Source: Neospora caninum Liverpool (lineage: Eukaryota > Apicomplexa > Conoidasida > Eucoccidiorida > Sarcocystidae). From it: a stretch of 64,000 nucleotides of DNA. This document shows positions 1 to 13,587 of this stretch, piece after piece. Below the pieces are notes generated by a model. The model had not been told where the DNA came from and searched no databases. It saw only the letters and a list, made by a program, of their open reading frames with translations. The stretch covers positions 2,094,790 to 2,158,789 of the forward strand of contig NC_018390.1 of assembly GCF_000208865.1 (NCBI RefSeq). Reading direction: 5' to 3'. Position 1 is the stretch's first letter; every line of letters begins with the position of its first letter. Made by a program: the position numbers and the translations under genes.

Positions 1-2184
1 CGCCTAGAACATAACCGATGTGGAATAACCTTAATGTAGTAGGATATTGAAATCCAACACTTTTAGCTGTCTTAAGCAGTCCAGTGGCGTAAACTGCCTC
101 TTTCGTATTTTCGTGTGTATTTTAATTCACATGAATCGAGGATTGAATAACTGGAGTTATAGTTAGTTAACTACCGATTAACGGGCTACTCATGGGGCTT
201 TGACTCCAGAGATGGTCATCCACTTTTTCACACCCATATCTCGAAGGCGACAATATCGGCAAGTATGTAACCAGCGAGCTACAAAAACCCTGATAAAAGA
301 AACCCAAGATATCGCCGACACTAAACAGGATGGCCGCTACCAGCGGCACAAGCACTGCGCTCGTGTCTGAGTGTGTGTACAAGCGAGTGCTTGTCTGGAC
401 GCCTCGAGTTTGCAGCAAACTTGTCACCATAGCATATCGAAAACAAATGCTGCCTTGGTATGAATGTTCTATCGATTTGATTTATCTCGAAGCCAATATT
501 TGTTTCGGGGAAAAGGAGTTCGTGATTGTAACTTGGGGCCTGAGAGACGTATCCGATACTCGAGACGAGTCTGTGGGGGGAATGCGCAGTTGACGCGTTC
601 GGCGGATGTAGGACAAGTCGGGTTCAGCCTTCGCTTGCTAAGCGGACAGAGACGCCAGACGCCACGCGCAATAAGAGGCCCCGGTCTGAGTTTTCTTGAT
701 GAAACACAGTGAATCGCAGACGAAGATCCGTCTCGCTCACGGGTGTAGCAAACCCACTAAACTTTTTCCATATACAAATACAACTACCGGCTGGAGTTGC
801 AAAGACTGCCCGTTACCAAAACAGCGAAAACCCACCGAAGAAGTCCTATTGCATGATTGTCAGATAATAAGCGAACATCATTTTCCATATCTCTCTCTTC
901 AAAAAAAAACAAGGGTGCGACACATCGCAAGAGATCAAAAAACAGCCGGAGAGGCAACCTGGTAGAACAGAAGGTAAGGCGCTGTCGCCATGACTTCGTC
1001 CACGCCGACAACCCGAACGCAGGAATCCGACACTCGAACAAACGACGCAGCTGATGCTCCTGCAGCAGAATCAGGGAACCAACAAAAGCGCAAAAATCAG
1101 TGTAAACCAGTAGATATGAAAGCCAGAACCTGCGTCCATGCCGTGGGGCTTCCATGAAATGTGTTCCACTGAACGGCACTGGGCCACCCGGCCCAGGAGC
1201 GAAAAAATCCAGAAGCATGCTGGCTTCCCTGATGTAGTTGGACGCAAGTCTGCACTGGTCGTCCGGCAGCAATTGCGGTGAGCTCTAGTACACCTTCCCA
1301 TCTACCGTCTAGAAATAAGGAAGCGTGATTGCGCACGGGGTCAAAACGATTGCGTATTCCAGGGGACAACTCTGGTAGTGCACACCGAGCGTACATACAC
1401 CGGATCAGAAGCAGGCTCTGCAACGTGGCGCCAACTAATGGCCGGAAAACCACAAGACTCTATCTCAACCGACTATGAATGAAATGGAACATTACTCAGG
1501 GTAGCAGCAGGCAAAGCTGCTAATCTTCCCGTGGGGCCGAAGACGTCGCCCGAAGTGAGGTTTTGTCTGTCTCACCGAGAATGGTGCTCTGGCGCAGCCA
1601 CATATCCTGCCTCGCCTTGGTCCACGCTGTACGAGCGCGAAGTGCCTCTCCTTGCTCAGGACTACCAGGCTTGTCGCACTGCGCAATACCCTTGCGTTGG
1701 GTCGTTTCTTCTGAACGTCTTGCCGAACAGCTGAGGCAAAAAGAATCACCCTCCCCGCCTGCTGCGCATGTATCTTGGCAGCGAACGGCATCGTCCGTCC
1801 CCCTAGAAAATCTCTTCGCCTCAATTTCGGTAGCCGATACGAGAACCCGGGCCGCGCTTTCCGAATCCCGTCTCCGTGAACCTGATGTACCAGCATGGTC
1901 CCATGGTGAATTCATACTGACCGCTCGGTTTGCACCCTGCCTCATCTCAAGCTCGCAGCCACCTGCATTTCCATGGTGCCCCGCAGCATCTCCCGGTGGA
2001 CTCGAGTCAATTACAGCACTTGCATCTAGCGTTCGGACTCCCGGGGTCGCGCAGAAATTCTTTACCAGAGAACGTGCGCCGGGCCCCGGCCCGAATGCGC
2101 GCGCATCCCAGCGGCGGTAGCATACAAAGTGACCACTTGACGCGGAGCATCCTGTTGCAGACCAAACGGCAAGTAGACCACATT
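1..2184. other. Unresolved stretch, no confident gene
   Basis: Both strands carry medium open frames here, for example minus 1520-1945 and plus 1563-2120, which overlap each other. None shows a domain I recognise, and I found no chain of splice sites linking them. The minus-strand frame at 1520-1945 reads like ordinary protein and could be an exon of another minus-strand gene downstream of the protease. The first 700 bases are AT-richer and look non-coding. Confidence 0.3.
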
Positions 2185-5100
2185 TTACAAAGGAACCCGA
2201 TTCAGAATCTGAACTAAAACGAACTTGAACAGAGAGACATCACTCAAATTGAGAAGTTGGTGTGCTGTGGAATCAGAGCCAGTACGTGTGAACGAGGGAC
2301 AATCCGCACACGCCCAAGAAGCAATGAAAGCAAATCCTCGTCGCAGCCACACGAGCCCACGTTTGCCGCAACCCACTACACCACGTGCGCCCAGAAATGG
2401 ACCGTCCACACCACCTGTTGCGCACGGGGGACATGTGCACGAAGAAGACATATCGCTGAAAGTGAGTGCATTCCCCTTCTACTGGATGGGGCGGCCGAAA
2501 GGATGGTCACCTCCCGAAAGGCGGGAAATCGTGCGGGAAGTTGGCATCGAGAGTCGACGAACACGGTGAGGTACTTATAAACTGAACGCTGGTAGGATGC
2601 TATCGAGAGCAGCTTCGGAAACGCAGGTGACGCAGCTGCACATGGTTTACTGTGCGCCCTTACCCAGATGACTGATGACAGCCCTGAGCTCGTACAGCGG
2701 GCCATTAAATCGAGTTCTCAGCTTCTCCTGCTGGAGATCGGCATTCGTCTCCGCCGCACTCTCACACCCCCATCCTGCAGCTGGGCAGATTCCCCGGTCG
2801 CATGTCGTAGAATTGGTTACCACTCCTCGCTTCTGAGTTTCCGAACTCAGCATTCCCGGGCTGGTCTGCGGGGGTAGCTCACAGACGTCACTGCTGTTAA
2901 AAGAATGGGCATGACTGCCGTTCACATTATCCCCCGCAGGCCCAAGAAGAGACAAGGCATCAAGTACAAGAGGAAAGGTACAGCGCTCCAGCTGCTTGTA
3001 GACTTGACCGTACGCCGTGACGCCTAATGAACTGATCTGCAAACCAGAAACAAAAAATAGGACGGCAGACACAACTATGCGGAGTGACGTTACATGAACG
3101 AGCAAAAGATATCCATCGCCATTTCATCGACGGCATCACGATCCACGACCCAGCAAACGAAACATCGTGAATGCGACCGATCCGTACGCACATCACCAAC
3201 CACCGTTGCGTGACGCACTTTTAGCTGAAACTCATCAAACGGTTTTCGGGCCATCGACACGCATGTTGGCCAAACTGTCGTGAACTCAAAAGTTCCAAGA
3301 CAGTCTCGTACCTGAATAATGAGGACTTGAGGCAGCTGTTGAAGGCGTTGAACCTTTTCCTTGGAGCGCCGAACTGCGGCCCACAGCCCACCGGCGCGAA
3401 GTTTCAAGGCATCGAGAGCCCTCTCCTCTATTTCAGCGTGTACCGTATGGGTCTTTGAGCCCGGCTCCACCGCCTCTGAATGGCGCAGCTGCGGCATCCC
3501 CTGTGATGCGGCTGGCGGACGGCGCTCTTCTGTCAGGGCGTCCGTCGTTTTCAGGCCTCCTCGGAGGGCGAAAAACTTTGTCAGCTGCCCGACGAGAGCC
3601 CAGCGGTGTACGTACCCCCGGATGAGCGACGCAGGCAAAGACCATACAGATGAAAACAAGCCTGGGATTCTTGGTTCGGACAAAAGCCGTTTGTCGAAGC
3701 TGAAGGGCATCCCAGGATCTGCAGACCCGGTGGTTGCCGATGCTGGCCAGCTGTCAACGCACGGATCGTCCAAACTCCCTAGGATATCTTTGAAGCCAGG
3801 GGACGTGGACTGGCGCGTGAGCCGATGGACGGTATCTGCCTCTGGTGTACCGCCTTCTCGGCCGTCTCTGGAAAGGCCGAAATCGCCAGCTTCCGCGTTC
3901 TGTCGCCCACTGCATGCGCCGCCAAAGCGGCTAAACGCGACCAAGAAAGGGTCGCTTCGGAGTCGCAACTGAAGTCTTTTCAATGTCGCGACTGCCGAGC
4001 AAAATAGGCACTCAACGCTTTGCACCCGTTGCGGTCCCAACGTACTCCGGAGAAGCTCCTGGATGGAAGGCAGATTCGAGATAAGTCTAGATTCGCAGGC
4101 GGAACCCAAAGAAAGCTGCAAGCATGAAAATGGAAGGACACGCTCTGGTGTGCAGTAGCCACAAACGAGACATCTCGTGAATTCAGCGATTGATCCCGAG
4201 AAGACGTCGGTCATTCGTGGAGGAGTCAAGTGAGGCAAAGCCGCTTCTGGGTGGCGGCCGTCCGCCAGAGTTGCCTTCTGTTTCTGAGGTGATGCGGACG
4301 GGCCGGAACCAGATGCCATGTCTCGTTCGGTAGCGAGCCCAGGTGTGACGTCGTGGATTTGCTGTTCCGCTCGATGTGCCCCCGATTCGTCTTGTAATGC
4401 CATGTCGTCGTCCTTGTCCGTGTGCAGTCGGGTGTCTGGCGTGCCATTTAGAGTTTTTCGGCCCCGGCTCCGCGACTGTCGGTGGGCGTCATGCCGCCGT
4501 TCTGTTCCCCGACAGCCCGGGTCGGTGGAGATGTAAGCGAGTGCATTCTCAAGGATCCCTGAAAGCTGAGAGCATAAATCTCCAGCGGCGCGACAGTTCT
4601 CGTCTAATTCCTCCAGCAGCGCTTGAAGGAACTCGTGCGCGTCTTGTTCTCGCATGAACATATCATTGCTGGTTGCTTCCCCGAATATCCCTAGGTCACC
4701 TGGAAGGCGATGACGCGCAGCGTTGCATATTTCCCTGTACACTGCAGCAGCCATGCCATGCTGATTCGTCGTTGCCTTGCCTTGGTGCGCCCGCACAATC
4801 TGAAGTCGTTCGCGTTCCAGAGTGGCTGAGCTCGACAAAGAGGCCGCCCTTACTCTTGCGAGGGCCTCGTGGATGTCAACACATCTGCGGCACTGCACCA
4901 GTCCGTCGCGGCACTCGCTCGTCTGTTCCAGGTGGGCATTCTTATCCAGGCTATTCGGGCAGGCCTCTGCCGGATCAAGAGTCTTAGCGCTCGGCAGAGC
5001 CGGTGGAACGGGCGAAAGTTCGAGCCTTCGCAGGAGATCAAGCAAAGACGAAGGTGCGCCTGCGGAAGAAGAATCCAAACACCACTCCGGCACCCTGGAC

Positions 5101-6254
5101 TGCCTGCCAACAAAGTTGTCTCTGGCTGCGCACCCCTCCTTACCCTCGCGTGGGTGGCTGGCGAGCCCAGTAGTGTCCCCGGGAGTTGTCGCAGCGTTGC
5201 CAGCAGACTCGCACTCGTCTGCTGGATCCGTAGCTTCGCCAGAGCTTCCCGGTCCTTTACAAGGACGGAGGTCGTGTGACGCCAGCAAGGCCGACAAGGA
5301 TGGTACGAACAAGCCGCGATCGAGGTTCAGTAGACAGGCCAGTAAGATGTGGGGAAGCTGCCGAGGACCATCGACAAGCTGGCTGCGCTGTTGCTGAAAC
5401 GAAGGGGATACGGCGCGAGCACGTCTCGAACATGGTGTCGGCGAAGGATGCGAATATGCACTTTGTCGCGTCGCATGTGCCTCGTCACGAAGGCGACCCA
5501 CATCAACGCCCGACTGTATGGGCTGGCAGGCTGGTGCAGGCAGCGAAGTCGGAAATGGCGATGACGTGCATGAGCCATCGAGGTGTTGGCGAAGCAACCT
5601 GAGGTACGTGAGACCATGAAGGAGATGGAGTAGAGGTGTCAGCGAAGCCAGAGCTTGAAGCGATGCGGAGAGGAAACAGAATGACGAAGGATTGTGGAGA
5701 GGAAGAGGAAGAAGGCCCTTGTCAAGAGCAGCCTGTTGCAGCTGCAACTGTCGGGCCCACAGCGAAATCAGGAACGGTGGAAAAGGCGTCAACAACGAAT
5801 ACCACGGTTCCTGAATATCCTCACCTTGGCCGCTCCTCACAACGCCAGCAGCGTCATTCTGTCGATTTACGATACGCTCTGGCGATTTACCGCCTTCTCC
5901 ATCATCTTCATGCTGCATCTCTCCGGTGACACGGCTAGATCGCAACGCGCCGTTAGGCTCCGGTGACTTGGGCGAACACACTCGCGTGCGTTGATAGTTC
6001 GTGATGCCAGTATCGCCCCCACAGTCGTCACAGTCGACGTTGGTTCGACGCGCTGGACGAGATCCCAGACGCTCCTGAAGTGTCCTCACTGGCTGTCTAT
6101 ACCTTTCTCTGGAGTCGACAACAGTAGGGGGCGTGCCGTTCGCGTCAGCGACAATTTCAGACGAATTATTTGAAAGGTCTGCTGCCACATCTGAGCCTTC
6201 GCATGTGAGCTTCCCGTTCCGAAGTTCACCTTTCTGACCAATTCGAGACTCCAT
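2185..6254 (-). CDS. Ubiquitin carboxyl-terminal hydrolase (USP/UCH family), divergent
   Basis: This is a thiol protease of the USP family, which removes ubiquitin from proteins. My model has four exons: 6254-3219, 3036-2664, 2481-2380 and 2264-2185, about 1195 residues. The Cys box is degenerate but keeps the nucleophile at about Cys193 (NPSSFCFLSASLQAL). A QDAHEFLQALLEE box lies near residue 530. Two CxxC pairs (CLVC, CLFC) match the zinc ribbon of the fingers subdomain. Exon 2 carries FPLVLDALSLLG and the start of the His box, YELRAVISHLG. Exon 3 continues with VEGECTHFQRYVFFVHM, where families normally have GHYvAyv. The first 150 residues are hydrophilic and unconserved. The first two introns are well supported; the last is the weakest. 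The start at 6254 is the first ATG of the long frame, but coding-looking sequence overlaps it upstream, so an earlier start is possible. Confidence 0.82.
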
Positions 6255-8005
6255 CGTCTTCGCCCTTGCCGTAATCCACAGGAAATGCGTGTCTCACCGT
6301 CACCTCAGGCTCCGTCTGCCATCCCACCAGCCGGAAAAGATCACACTTCAATACAGTGTTCCGCCACTCTGTCCCGCGAACGATAAGACTTCGCAGGTGT
6401 CCGAGTAGAGCCGTGCGTAAATCTGTCGGCCGCCACCGTTCCAAAGTTAGGGCCGTTCACTCCACATGCGGAAGGGACAGATGCGAACGGTGTCTGGTGT
6501 CCATGGCAGAAAATCTCGGTATGGAAGACGTTCCTGTGTTCCAAGCAGGGGGGTTCGGCAATGACGAACACTGTCTCGGTGCATGCCTGGACATCACCGC
6601 GCAACAATACCGGTCGGGTAGTTGCAATAGGCAGATGATATCTGCGTGGGCTGTACCGTCGCTTGCTACTGCTTTCGAACGAGATTCACTTTTATGCCCT
6701 GTTTGCTCGCTCGAAATGAACGCGATACGGCCACCTGTGCACCCGCAATGGCCAGCTCGGAGGCGCTTCTGAGACCCTGAATCACTCTCTGCTGCTGCCT
6801 CTTCAGTCACCAAAGATAGCGTCCGTGGCGGCCGTGTATCCTATTCTATTGAATCCACCGGAGTTTTTCGCACGTACCAGAACAGCGTTGCCCAGCTTCA
6901 ACTCACCGTTTTCCGTTGCCAAGGCATGTCCAATTCTCACGCGAGCTCCAACGCCTGACAAAGGAACCCTGCCCCCAGAATGAGGGTCAGTCGATGGAGC
7001 TGCAGCGGCATTCGTCGATCTGCAACCCGCGGTATCGAAACCTGTTTTGCGGATCACACCTCCAGTTTTTCAAATGAAAAGGGCTATGCTTTCATACCGT
7101 ATAGCCGGAAAAGCATGATTTCTTGGGTAATAGGGGCCTTTGATACCCTGGTGTCGGCGCCTACGTTGACTCCCCTGCGTCAGCAACCTCGTGTCTATGA
7201 CACCATTAATCGGTTCACCTCGAGAGTTATTGGAGTCCTGCAGGGATGTGTCTCTCGAGAGGTTCTCGTCAGAGTGCAACGTAGCGTGGCGAATGAAGGA
7301 GCTGAAGGGGAAATAATGGTGGTACAACCGTTTTTTGTCGTAGAGGAAAATTCCATCAACGCGTCTGCTGCAACAAGCAGGTGCGCGCGCCGGCCGAAGA
7401 AGCAGGAGGTTCAGGAAGCGGCACGAGGCGCGAAGCAGCCTCCCCTTTTCGTTAGCGCCACGCAGCGAAAAACACGACTAGATTTGAGAAGGCATGGCGC
7501 CGGACATTTGACAACTCAAGCAGACGAAGTCTCCTGTGGAGCGGACGAGAACGCACATGGGCCTAGACGGAAGATGTGCAGGCACGTACGAAGGTGCCTT
7601 TAAGAAACAGGAAACTCAACATCCGGAAAAGGGTTCATGAAGCACGTCAGCCACGCGAAAACCTGATTGTGTAGTCCCGGTGGCGAGTCTGAGGAGTAAG
7701 TCCACTGCAGCTGACGGGAAGGAGTGCACTGCTTGTGCATGACGGGTCGTCCACAAATAGTTGGAGATATGGAGCAGCCCTACCATGGCATGGAGAAGAA
7801 ACAACTCGCCGTGAACAGGCACAGACAAATTTGTGACTTCCGTAGTAGGGCTCGAACCGTCAGGCCCCCCGGAAACGTCACAACAACCGACGGCGCTAGC
7901 GGAAAAGGCAGTTGCAGCACCATATCTATTTTTGGTGGAAAAAGGAACTCTGTGTCTTGAAAGATGAGCAATGTCGGAAAGGGGACACTCTATGTCACGC
8001 GCCAT
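6226..8005 (-). CDS. Unidentified multi-exon gene upstream of the USP (partial model)
   Basis: Several minus-strand blocks here look coding and are joined by plausible splice sites. An ATG at 8005 opens a frame of about 130 codons. A clean exon lies at 6954-6878, with acceptor TTTGTCAG and donor GTACGT, and encodes RIGHALATENGELKLGNAVL. It is followed in phase by 6776-6735 (GLRSASELAIAG) and a block starting with ACTETVFVIAEPP near 6560. A last block (LRSLIVRGTEWRNTVLK, about 6440-6226) overlaps the proposed start of the protease in another frame. I do not recognise the protein; the AGAQ...TVFVIAE spacing recalls RCC1-type repeats only faintly. The blocks could be a separate gene or the 5' exons of the protease transcript. 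Exon connections between 7600 and 6955 were not found. Confidence 0.4.
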
Positions 8006-8011
8006 TGACAC

Positions 8012-10520
8012 CCCGTACGGGCCAGACGACGATTTTGAGCCTCAAATCTTGCAGTTTGCATGTTGACCAGAGCTGACTTGCATGTACTTGTCTCGCTACG
8101 AATCGATGCTACGGTTGAGCGTGCATGCAGCTTCGCATTCACGTCAGCAAAACATGTTTTGGATTGCAACTGGTAAATTCTTCATCACAGTTCACTCCAC
8201 TCATTCCTCACATGCATTGTTGCGACGTCTCTATTACTACAGGAGTGTTGGTAACGTTTTCTGCGGACGGGTTAAGCGGCGAGTGTTGTACAGTTCTCTG
8301 CTCTGACTAGGGGTGGTGTCTGCCAAAAAAATTGGGGGGCTTGGCCGCCACAGAATCAACACTTTAGCGAGTTAGTAGTGGTCGAGTTACTACGACGCGC
8401 TTCTTCTGGGGGTAGTATATATTTGCTGTTCGGGGTATCCATGAGAAGGGATGCATGCGGGCTGATTCGGAGGTCACAATATTAGCTACCATGAGTGTGT
8501 CAAAAGTACACACACATGCATGCTGTCTCCAAGAAACAGGTGTCGCTGTGTGGCGTTGACTCGCCAGTAGAATTTCCATGCCGAGGCAGAACGGCGTAGG
8601 ACCGTTCCTGACCATAGCTCCAACGAAAACCCGGGCCGGATACAATCGAAGGGTAGTTAACCGGGTCGTTGCGGTAAGTCTGCTCAAATTCAGGTGAAAT
8701 AAAAGGGAGATAGAAACGGTTTTTTCTCCTGTCCCCCCTGTAGGGAGTACGGTTTTCTCACTTTTGAAGCGATAATTAAATAGATATGAGCAAACTATGC
8801 CAATTATTCAGCCCCCGAGTCTTCCTGTGTAGTTGTAGATACAGGATCTAGTAGAGACTTGCGTTGGAGGGAACTGTTTAATTTCATAATCCTTCATAGC
8901 ACGTAGCATCCGACGTTCCCATCCTACTGCTACACCGACCGCAAAATACGCTTGAACATACCCTCAAAAATCAATGTGAAGCTGTGTTATGAACAGATTG
9001 ACTGGTGTGGAGATATCTGGGTGTGAAAGTTTCATCAAAACAAGAACCGCCACCGGATCCAAGTTCTGTTGTGGTAGCGTGGTTCCGAGACCAATGGACA
9101 CTCTTGTGAATTCCATAAGCGGATGTACATAGTAGATTGGCTTCGCCATCCCCTGCAAAGTTCGAATTGAATACAGATACGGCAGTTTTCTACAGTTTCA
9201 CCGCTACTGCTAGCACATCGTTTTAATGTCGCATCACTTAAGCAGTACCCTCCGAGAAAGCGATCAGTTGCCCCACACACTTGGAATGCGCATAACTCCA
9301 GTGTGTCCGCTTAGTCGCCTTCTCGATCGGTTGCTAGGCAAAGATATGGTTGTCTCATTTTGCGTCCGAGCTTGCCACTGGTTGACTGGGGCTAACCAGG
9401 GGTTAGAGCCTCCTTTGAACCACCTCACTTCATTCGACTGGGCCCGCCACCCAACATTCATTATCAGCTGGTTAGCAAAACGGCTACTGATGAACAGCTT
9501 GAGGAGTGACCATATGGGAACTGGGGTAACCGGTACACTCTCTTACCACTCCCGTATGATACCAGCGCCATTCCACCGGACAGATAGCATGGAGAAAACA
9601 ACGAAATTAGGAAGAAATGAAGAATTACTCATGAGGTTTGCATGACGTCAACGAGGCACAAGTTGCTGTATCTTTTGAAATGCCGGAAGCTATAACCAGT
9701 TGGTAGAAGTAACCCATACCGTGGTGCACGTGTGCGGCCGCCACGTGTCCAAAATTCAGGCATCCTCGTCTGACTGACGTCTGTACCGATATTGGCATGA
9801 CCCACTCTCAAAACAGTGAAGTACTTGTCATAGAATAGTGCCGTCAAAATGCTAAATCTACATGCGTATATTCCGTTGTAATGGAAATCTAGCACGCTTA
9901 AGGTTATCAGTTGGTCCTACGCTGACACCAGCCGCAGGCCTTCGTGGGTCGAATGATTTTATGCCTTCGTGATGCACTTGAGAGAACTTTACGGAAGAGA
10001 TTAGCAGCGTCACCTCGGCGAAATACCCGGTGTAAGATTGAACTGAACAGTCCTGCGGCAGCTTTCCTCCAAGACAGGGGCAACGCTGCTAACACGCTAC
10101 GACGATCTGCTTGACCAGATCAACCCATTCCAAACAGGGAGGATGACTGGCTGTCATTCCTTGATGTGCAACATGAATCTTCCGTGGGAGCAGTGATGCC
10201 ATTATTACGAATTCAGCAGTTCTCTCCCAGGGGTACACCTCATTTGGTTTTGTGAAGAACGGGCCACGTCTGCCACACGGTGTTGCCTCTGTTAGTCAGG
10301 ATTCCCGGCTGCCCCCACCATAATAGCTTTTGAGGTTTCGGATGTTTGATATGATATGCAGACACGCAGCGCCTGAATTACAGCTAATACGTTGCTACTG
10401 TACGACGGTGTGAATACACACGTCTGGCTGGTGTATAGGTACGGTTTGGCTAGGGTGTGGGCGAACTGTTTTTTCCCCGGTCCTCCGCAAATGTGTTGCA
10501 AGGGAGTGAATGCTTCCGTT
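8012..10520. other. Intergenic, no gene seen
   Basis: About 2.5 kb with only short unrelated open frames on both strands, no recognisable domain and no tRNA-like fold. It probably contains the upstream region of the 8005 gene and the 3' untranslated region of PCH2. Confidence 0.5.
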
Positions 10521-12460
10521 TCACGGGAACAAGTTGGTTCCACTTGACACATGAGTGCGGGCAGCTTTCTCTGATCTCACTGAACAAGCTAGTTCATGCA
10601 GATAATCAAAGACGCTTGGAATCCGTTGCTTCCCCGGCAGTCCAGCTGGTGGCCCATTGTCGTTAAAAGAAATCTGACACCGTCGAGCAATCACCATGGG
10701 TTTTGGTCTGATGTTTGTTCAAGATCTGAGAGAGGACGTAAACCTTACTTGGAATGCGAAAGGTCCAAAGGCCAGAAACGGGAGTTTCCGTAATGTGCGG
10801 CCAGAGAAATCTGTGCATTGCTTGGCTATCTGGAGCAGCTCCGTTGAGACCCTGAATGGAACTAACAGCTGCGACGAGTGGAAGCCTCGAACTGGTTAAA
10901 CCTCTGAGCATACCGGAATTCCGTGTTCAAAAGGTTACTCGTTGACTATAAATGATTTTCTTCAGGAGCCTCTCTTCGATGTTTGGGCGCACCCCCTTAC
11001 CGCCTCATCTAAAGCTCCACAAGCGGACAAAAACGAAGGAATCTGAATGTGGGGCTGAATGAGGTTTCTGCGCATCTGAAGCGGCATTCACATGTGTTCG
11101 CTGTTCGGCTCGCGTATTGAACCTGACTGTGTTACCATTTCTTGAACGCATTCTCTAAGAATATCATAGCGGGAACGCTCGCTCGGTGTTGGGATAAACT
11201 GCTTCAGGTCAACCCGGTCCATAAAAGCTGGATCTACCGCCTCTGGAATGACCCGAGCCCCCAGAGGGGATTGAGAGGTTCTCCAGAAAGGCAAGGCTAT
11301 CCGGTTGCGTACCTGGAACGTTAGACGTCGTTAGTACCATTACATTTGAGTATGACTTCAGAACATCAATCTGGGTCAGCAGAGCGTTCACTACCCGCAC
11401 GGCGTCTGAAGGTTCATTGCCTGCTAGCGCAGCTCGCCTGGCAGTACTGAGTGATTCCACTTCGTCGATGAGAATACACACAAAGCACGATTCATCGTCC
11501 AGTAAGTCCTTTATTGTGGTGAACAGCTTTAGGACGAGTTTTCCGGACTCGCTGAACCATCGTGAGAAGAGTGAGTGAGCATTGATTTCAAGAAGTTGGC
11601 TGCTGAGGTATCTGTCGCTCATTCTGATAGACAGCTTTTGTGCCAGCGCTCTACACAGCGACGTTTTGCCTACGATAATCGGTGGTAGTTCCGCCAGCAT
11701 GAAAGATGCATGAATAAACTTGCTCACCTGTGCCAGGAGGGCCATGGAGTAGCAGGAGTCTGTTCCAGTTAATTAGCTGCAACGAATTCCATGGCACTAA
11801 TTCACTGCACACGGTCGACGGTGATGGATTCACCTTGTCATTCACTTTGTGGTCGGAGAATAACATGGCAGAAGAAGCGTATTGCAGCAGGGTTTTTTTC
11901 ACGTTGGTGTCGTAATGAAGACTATCCCACAGTCCATGAAAATCCGCATTCGGCAAGGGCCAGTGCTGACACGCAGGAACCGCTTCCTCTTGCCCGTCGT
12001 CTTGCATTTCGGTTTCTGGCCTCTCTGAAGAGAGGTAATAGACGACCACTTGGACTGCAGCCTCTATCAATGGGACGATGATTGGTGACTCATCCATGCA
12101 CGATGATCTGGCTGACACAGATGTCTCGGGCAGAGGGAAAACTCCTCCACGGGTGCCCACAGATTCCACATCTGGAAGAGCATATTCTACATTTATTGCT
12201 CTGCATGTTCGGGACAATATGGCGTTTTCGACGAGATTAGGATCGTGGCGTCCCAAGGCAATCGTAAAGCCTGATGAAGCCAGCCAAGCATAGCCCTGTC
12301 GGCGAATCTCCTCTGCATCAACAAAACATTCGTCTTTTATGCACAATTCACAACAGAGCTGAGCCCCTCTATTCGCCTCGAAAATGGTGTTGTTCGTCTT
12401 CTGCTCAGGCGTTGAACTAGCAGTGCCGCAACTGTCAACAACACAGCAGGACTCATCCAT
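10521..12460 (-). CDS. PCH2: PCH2/TRIP13 AAA+ ATPase
   Basis: PCH2/TRIP13 is a hexameric AAA+ remodeller of HORMA-domain proteins (Hop1/HORMAD, MAD2) in the meiotic checkpoint and the spindle checkpoint. The six-exon model, 12460-11728, 11669-11313, 11242-11136, 11042-11001, 10868-10749 and 10673-10521, gives 503 residues in consistent phase. Family blocks appear in order: [13 protein letters not shown] before the ATPase, Walker A GPPGTGKT (240-247, split by intron 1), [13 protein letters not shown], Walker B with Asp313-Glu314, [19 protein letters not shown]...[13 protein letters not shown], and [14 protein letters not shown] near the C-terminus. The protein is somewhat longer than human TRIP13 (432 residues) because of its N-terminal region. 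Exon 4 is only 42 nt, and the exon 3 donor is the least certain junction: the read-through frame TQSGSI also looks conserved. The gene is head-to-head with NOP2. Confidence 0.9.
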
Positions 12461-13587
12461 ATTGGTGTCAGTGTAGTGTTTCGTTCGCCAACGCTTGAAG
12501 TGGCGTCCTCATAAGCGGAATACTTGGAATATGCAACACAAATTCAACCGGATCAGGAAGTGGAGTTGGGTAGTAATGCCTGTACTGACCGCAGGTAACC
12601 CGCCGTGTACAGACACCGGACCGGTAAAGGGTTGGTTCATCGTGTGGAGTGTAACATGAGGAATCACAAGACGTTTATAGCTTAGCATATACCGCCGATT
12701 CGCGTCTGTACTTTATGCGTGCCGGCTGCTGGACGAGTTAACCCAGTCCGCGAGGAATGCAGGCACCTACACTGATGTCAGCTACCGCTGTTGCGCGGCT
12801 CGGCAAGTTCTGCCAAATCCTGCCCGCATGTCTATAACTCGCTTGAAAATTTGGAGAGTCCGCTTCTGGAATTCAGCTACCAACAGCGCTTTCAATTATG
12901 TTTTAGGGGAGTCCCAACGGCCGATGTCCCTCAGCGGCTGCCGCGAACTCCAGTGTGCCATATTGCTTGAAATGTGGCCGCGGAATCCAGCAGACGGCAA
13001 CAAGTGCAGCAGGATGCTATCCCACCAAATTATATAAGCAGTATCTATGCAGAGACCGGGAACAGTAGGCAAGTAGACAATATCACTGGTTAGGCGCCAA
13101 ACGGAATGCTGGCGCGCTTAGGCTTTCAAACGACATGTCGACCAGGCCGCCGCAGAGTGACGAGCAGCGAACACGGAAAGAGGGATCGGTCATCATCGGC
13201 TTGTGGGGAGGCGCCTCAAAGAAAATCCCTTCGCGATATCATGCAAAATATCTTTAAGCAGCGTAATACAATGTCATTTTGTATTTCTTTGATAAGGCTG
13301 GTTTTGTGTAGTGACGCCCGCAACAAGATCAAATACTCATCGAAAGGCATGCACCGACGAATTGAGGTTGCCGCTTTCGTTGCATGCTCGCTGGTCGTCA
13401 GTGGCCCATTCGATTCAACTGGATTTTGCGCATTCTTGAAAATACACGTGATCGAAATCCTGCCATACGCGTGTCGGCATGTGTGCTCGAGGCTGGTGAG
13501 GTGAGCGGTCACCCGGCAGTGTACGAGCGTCAACTTTTCCCCGCCCCCCCCCCCGTCAGATGAACTCTCCCTCATCGTAAGGGCAAC
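12461..13587. promoter_or_regulatory. Shared intergenic region of head-to-head genes PCH2 and NOP2
   Basis: The 1.1 kb between the two start codons must hold the promoters and 5' untranslated regions of both genes. I see no TATA-like element that I would defend. A C11 homopolymer sits 33 bp before the NOP2 ATG. Confidence 0.5.
13544..13554 (+). repeat. C11 homopolymer
   Basis: An uninterrupted run of 11 C lies in the presumed NOP2 5' leader. Confidence 0.9.

Noticed and set aside
4822..5397. Plus-strand frame of 191 codons inside the protease gene
   Set aside because: It is the shadow of the USP exon on the minus strand, which carries the recognised motifs.
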